From: CAJXNP01 sp050305935
Lineage (GTDB): Bacteria > Bacteroidota > Bacteroidia > Cytophagales > Cyclobacteriaceae
Assembly: GCA_050305935.1 (NCBI GenBank)
Contig: JBNLGG010000121.1
Location: forward strand, 1-7,216
Direction: 5' to 3'
DNA length: 7,216 nucleotides
Positions 6,132-7,216 of this stretch are shown here, one piece after another. The position numbers were made by a program, and so were the translations under genes. The notes beneath the pieces are model-generated. The model had not been told where the DNA came from, searched no databases, and saw nothing but the letters and a program-made list of their open reading frames with translations. The first letter of the stretch is position 1. Every line of letters begins with the position of its first letter.

Positions 6132-6420
6132 AGTCGTATACGATTAGGTCAAATTCTGTGTACCATTCGTCGGCTAGGGTTTCAATAGTCAATTCCTCCC
6201 TAGTCTGGACGAGATCACTTTTGAGTAGAATGTAGCCGTTAACAATCAGTAGTGCAATCATCGCAGCCATCCCGTACTTCATTTGAAAATACCATGGAAG
6301 CGTGACCTTTTTCTCCTTGTCCAATTTTTTAAAGAGCCTTTCGCTGAATCCCTCCGGCGCGGATTGCCTTTTTAAGTCGTCTAAACTTGATAGGACCTTA
6401 TCTATTTCACTTTCCTTCAT
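6118..6420 (-). CDS. small single-span membrane protein, probable anti-sigma factor
   Basis: The 100-residue product has a charged cytoplasmic N-terminal part (1-42, with DKVLSSLDDLKRQSAPEGF and SERLFKKLDKEKK), one membrane helix (about 49-66, YGMAAMIALLIVNGYILL) and a short acidic periplasmic tail (70-100). This size and topology, and a position directly after an ECF sigma gene, are usual for anti-sigma factors in Bacteroidota. The zinc-binding HxxxCxxC motif of the ZAS domain is absent, so it would bind its sigma factor by another mode, as CnrY does. The ATG lies 14 bases inside the sigma gene and the stop 14 bases inside the next gene, so its dose is probably tied to both by coupled translation. 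Confidence 0.75.
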   Translation of the reverse strand: MKESEIDKVLSSLDDLKRQSAPEGFSERLFKKLDKEKKVTLPWYFQMKYGMAAMIALLIVNGYILLKSDLVQTREELTIETLADEWYTEFDLIVYDYEIE

Positions 6421-6940
6421 AGTAGTCTCTTAAAATGTTTTGCAGGTTCGATTTAGCCCGGTGCATCAGTGATTCAACTGAAGACAAGCTTTTTTTCATA
6501 ATCTTGCCAATTTCCGCATAGGGAAGTCCTTCCATTTTATGCAGCGTAAACGCCACTTTTTGTTGCTCAGGAAGGCGATCGATTGCTTCAAAAAGAATAT
6601 GTGCGCGCTCCCTGTTTTCCAGGGAAACCCCGGGGTGGTAAAAATCGGACCTCTGCATTACACCAATCGAAGAATGATGCGATTCTTCCACATTTACCAG
6701 CTTTCTGATGTGTTTTGTTTTTCTCAATTCCTCCAGGCACTGATTTACCGTGATGCGATAAATCCAGGTGCTGAGCGATGAATTTCCCTGAAACCGGTCT
6801 AAATTTTTATACACTTTAATGAATATTTCCTGGGCGATATCTTCTGCTTCCTCTTCATTTTTTAGGAAACCAAGACAAGTGTTATATACCTTGTCCTGGT
6901 AAAGCCTGATAATATCTTCTATGGATAAATCCGATTTCAC
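6407..6940 (-). CDS. ECF-type RNA polymerase sigma factor
   Basis: The 177-residue product has the standard ECF layout. Region 2 spans about 8-76 (LYQDKVYNTCLGFLKNEEEA, then EDIAQEIFIKVYKNLDRFQG and LSTWIYRITVNQCLEELRK), which carries core-polymerase binding and -10 recognition. A variable linker follows at 77-112. Region 4 spans about 114-168 (FEAIDRLPEQQKVAFTLHKM, then GLPYAEIGKIMKKSLSSVES and LMHRAKSNL), the -35-binding HTH. The start is a GTG at 6938-6940. It is the first usable codon, because two codons upstream is the TAA of the preceding gene in the same frame. The gene overlaps the downstream anti-sigma gene by 14 bases. Its target promoters are not visible here; it probably controls its own operon, whose promoter lies outside the window. 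Confidence 0.95.
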   Translation of the reverse strand: MKSDLSIEDIIRLYQDKVYNTCLGFLKNEEEAEDIAQEIFIKVYKNLDRFQGNSSLSTWIYRITVNQCLEELRKTKHIRKLVNVEESHHSSIGVMQRSDFYHPGVSLENRERAHILFEAIDRLPEQQKVAFTLHKMEGLPYAEIGKIMKKSLSSVESLMHRAKSNLQNILRDYYEGK

Positions 6941-6946
6941 TACCTG

Positions 6947-7216
6947 TTAAAATCTGCCCATTTGTCTACATGGACGCCCGTAACTGGACATCATGTCAAA
7001 TTTAACCTTTTGTTCATCATTTAACAGCTCACGAACTTCCATCCTATGATTGATCCTGGCAAGCATAAGCTCGGATTTCAAGTTACTGATATCCTTCACC
7101 ATTTTTTCTACTTCCTTCTGATCAATAGTGGCATCATTTAGCAGGGAGTTTAGCTTCACTTCCTTTTCCATTAGTTGGTCATGTTTTTCCAGAGTGGCTT
7201 TAAGGTGGGTAACTCT
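6947..7216 (-). CDS. C-terminal part of a Spy/CpxP-like periplasmic protein, cut by the window edge
   Basis: The frame is open to the right edge and 89 residues are visible; the true start lies outside. An internal ATG at 7171 is unlikely to be the start because the coding text continues upstream (RVTHLKATLEKHDQL). The sequence is a long charged helical stretch: KEVKLNSLLNDATIDQKEVE, then KMVKDISNLKSELMLARINH and RMEVRELLNDEQKVKFDMM. This fits the second half of Spy/CpxP-family proteins, where '(R)xLLTxEQ(R)xKF' is the last conserved block. The tail is MSSYGRPCRQMGRF, with one cysteine. It lies six bases before the sigma factor start, so it is part of the same operon. Likely role: periplasmic chaperone or metal/stress sensor. 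Signal peptide and metal ligands in the missing half cannot be assessed. Confidence 0.75.
   Translation of the reverse strand, partial: RVTHLKATLEKHDQLMEKEVKLNSLLNDATIDQKEVEKMVKDISNLKSELMLARINHRMEVRELLNDEQKVKFDMMSSYGRPCRQMGRF

Overview
The window looks like a moderately AT-rich chromosomal segment of a member of the Bacteroidota, probably a marine Cytophagales-type bacterium. This rests on the gene families: LVIVD-repeat surface proteins with an outer-membrane barrel, a remnant of a membrane-anchored LuxR-HTH regulator of the Bacteroidota type, Spy-like proteins around an ECF sigma factor, and weak or absent Shine-Dalgarno sequences. The taxonomic call is inference. Apart from the regulator remnant at about 4.4-4.8 kb, every gene is on the minus strand.

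Region by region, in minus-strand transcription order from the right edge. (1) 7216-5670 is a tight four-gene operon: a Spy-like periplasmic protein cut by the window edge, an ECF sigma factor, a small single-span membrane protein that is a likely anti-sigma factor, and a second membrane-anchored Spy/CnrX-like protein. The layout recalls the CnrYXH metal-sensing sigma system. (2) 5400-4869 is a type II toxin-antitoxin pair of the RelE/ParE class. (3) 4428-4822 (+) is the decayed 3' end of a large sensor-regulator whose sensory part is missing. (4) 4247-2334 is a three-gene operon: an exported LVIVD-repeat protein, an LVIVD-repeat lipoprotein and an outer-membrane beta-barrel. It diverges from the regulator remnant, and a perfect 16-bp palindrome lies between them. 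(5) 2239-1921 holds a pseudogene of a small protein. It carries two nonsense mutations and a frameshift that can be read directly. (6) 1908-94 holds a five-span membrane protein and a 323-residue protein of unknown function. The membrane protein's frame closes at 1177, but a -1 shift at a run of eight A opens 47 more sensible codons, ending inside the start of the next gene. (7) A possible gene start lies at the left edge.

The points most worth attention are the slippery-site frameshift at 1197-1204, the LVIVD/LVIVD-lipoprotein/barrel operon beside a broken regulator and a CRP-like palindrome, and the compact Spy-sigma-anti-sigma-Spy operon. No rRNA, tRNA, CRISPR array or insertion sequence was seen. 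Two decayed genes in about 7 kb point to local gene loss.
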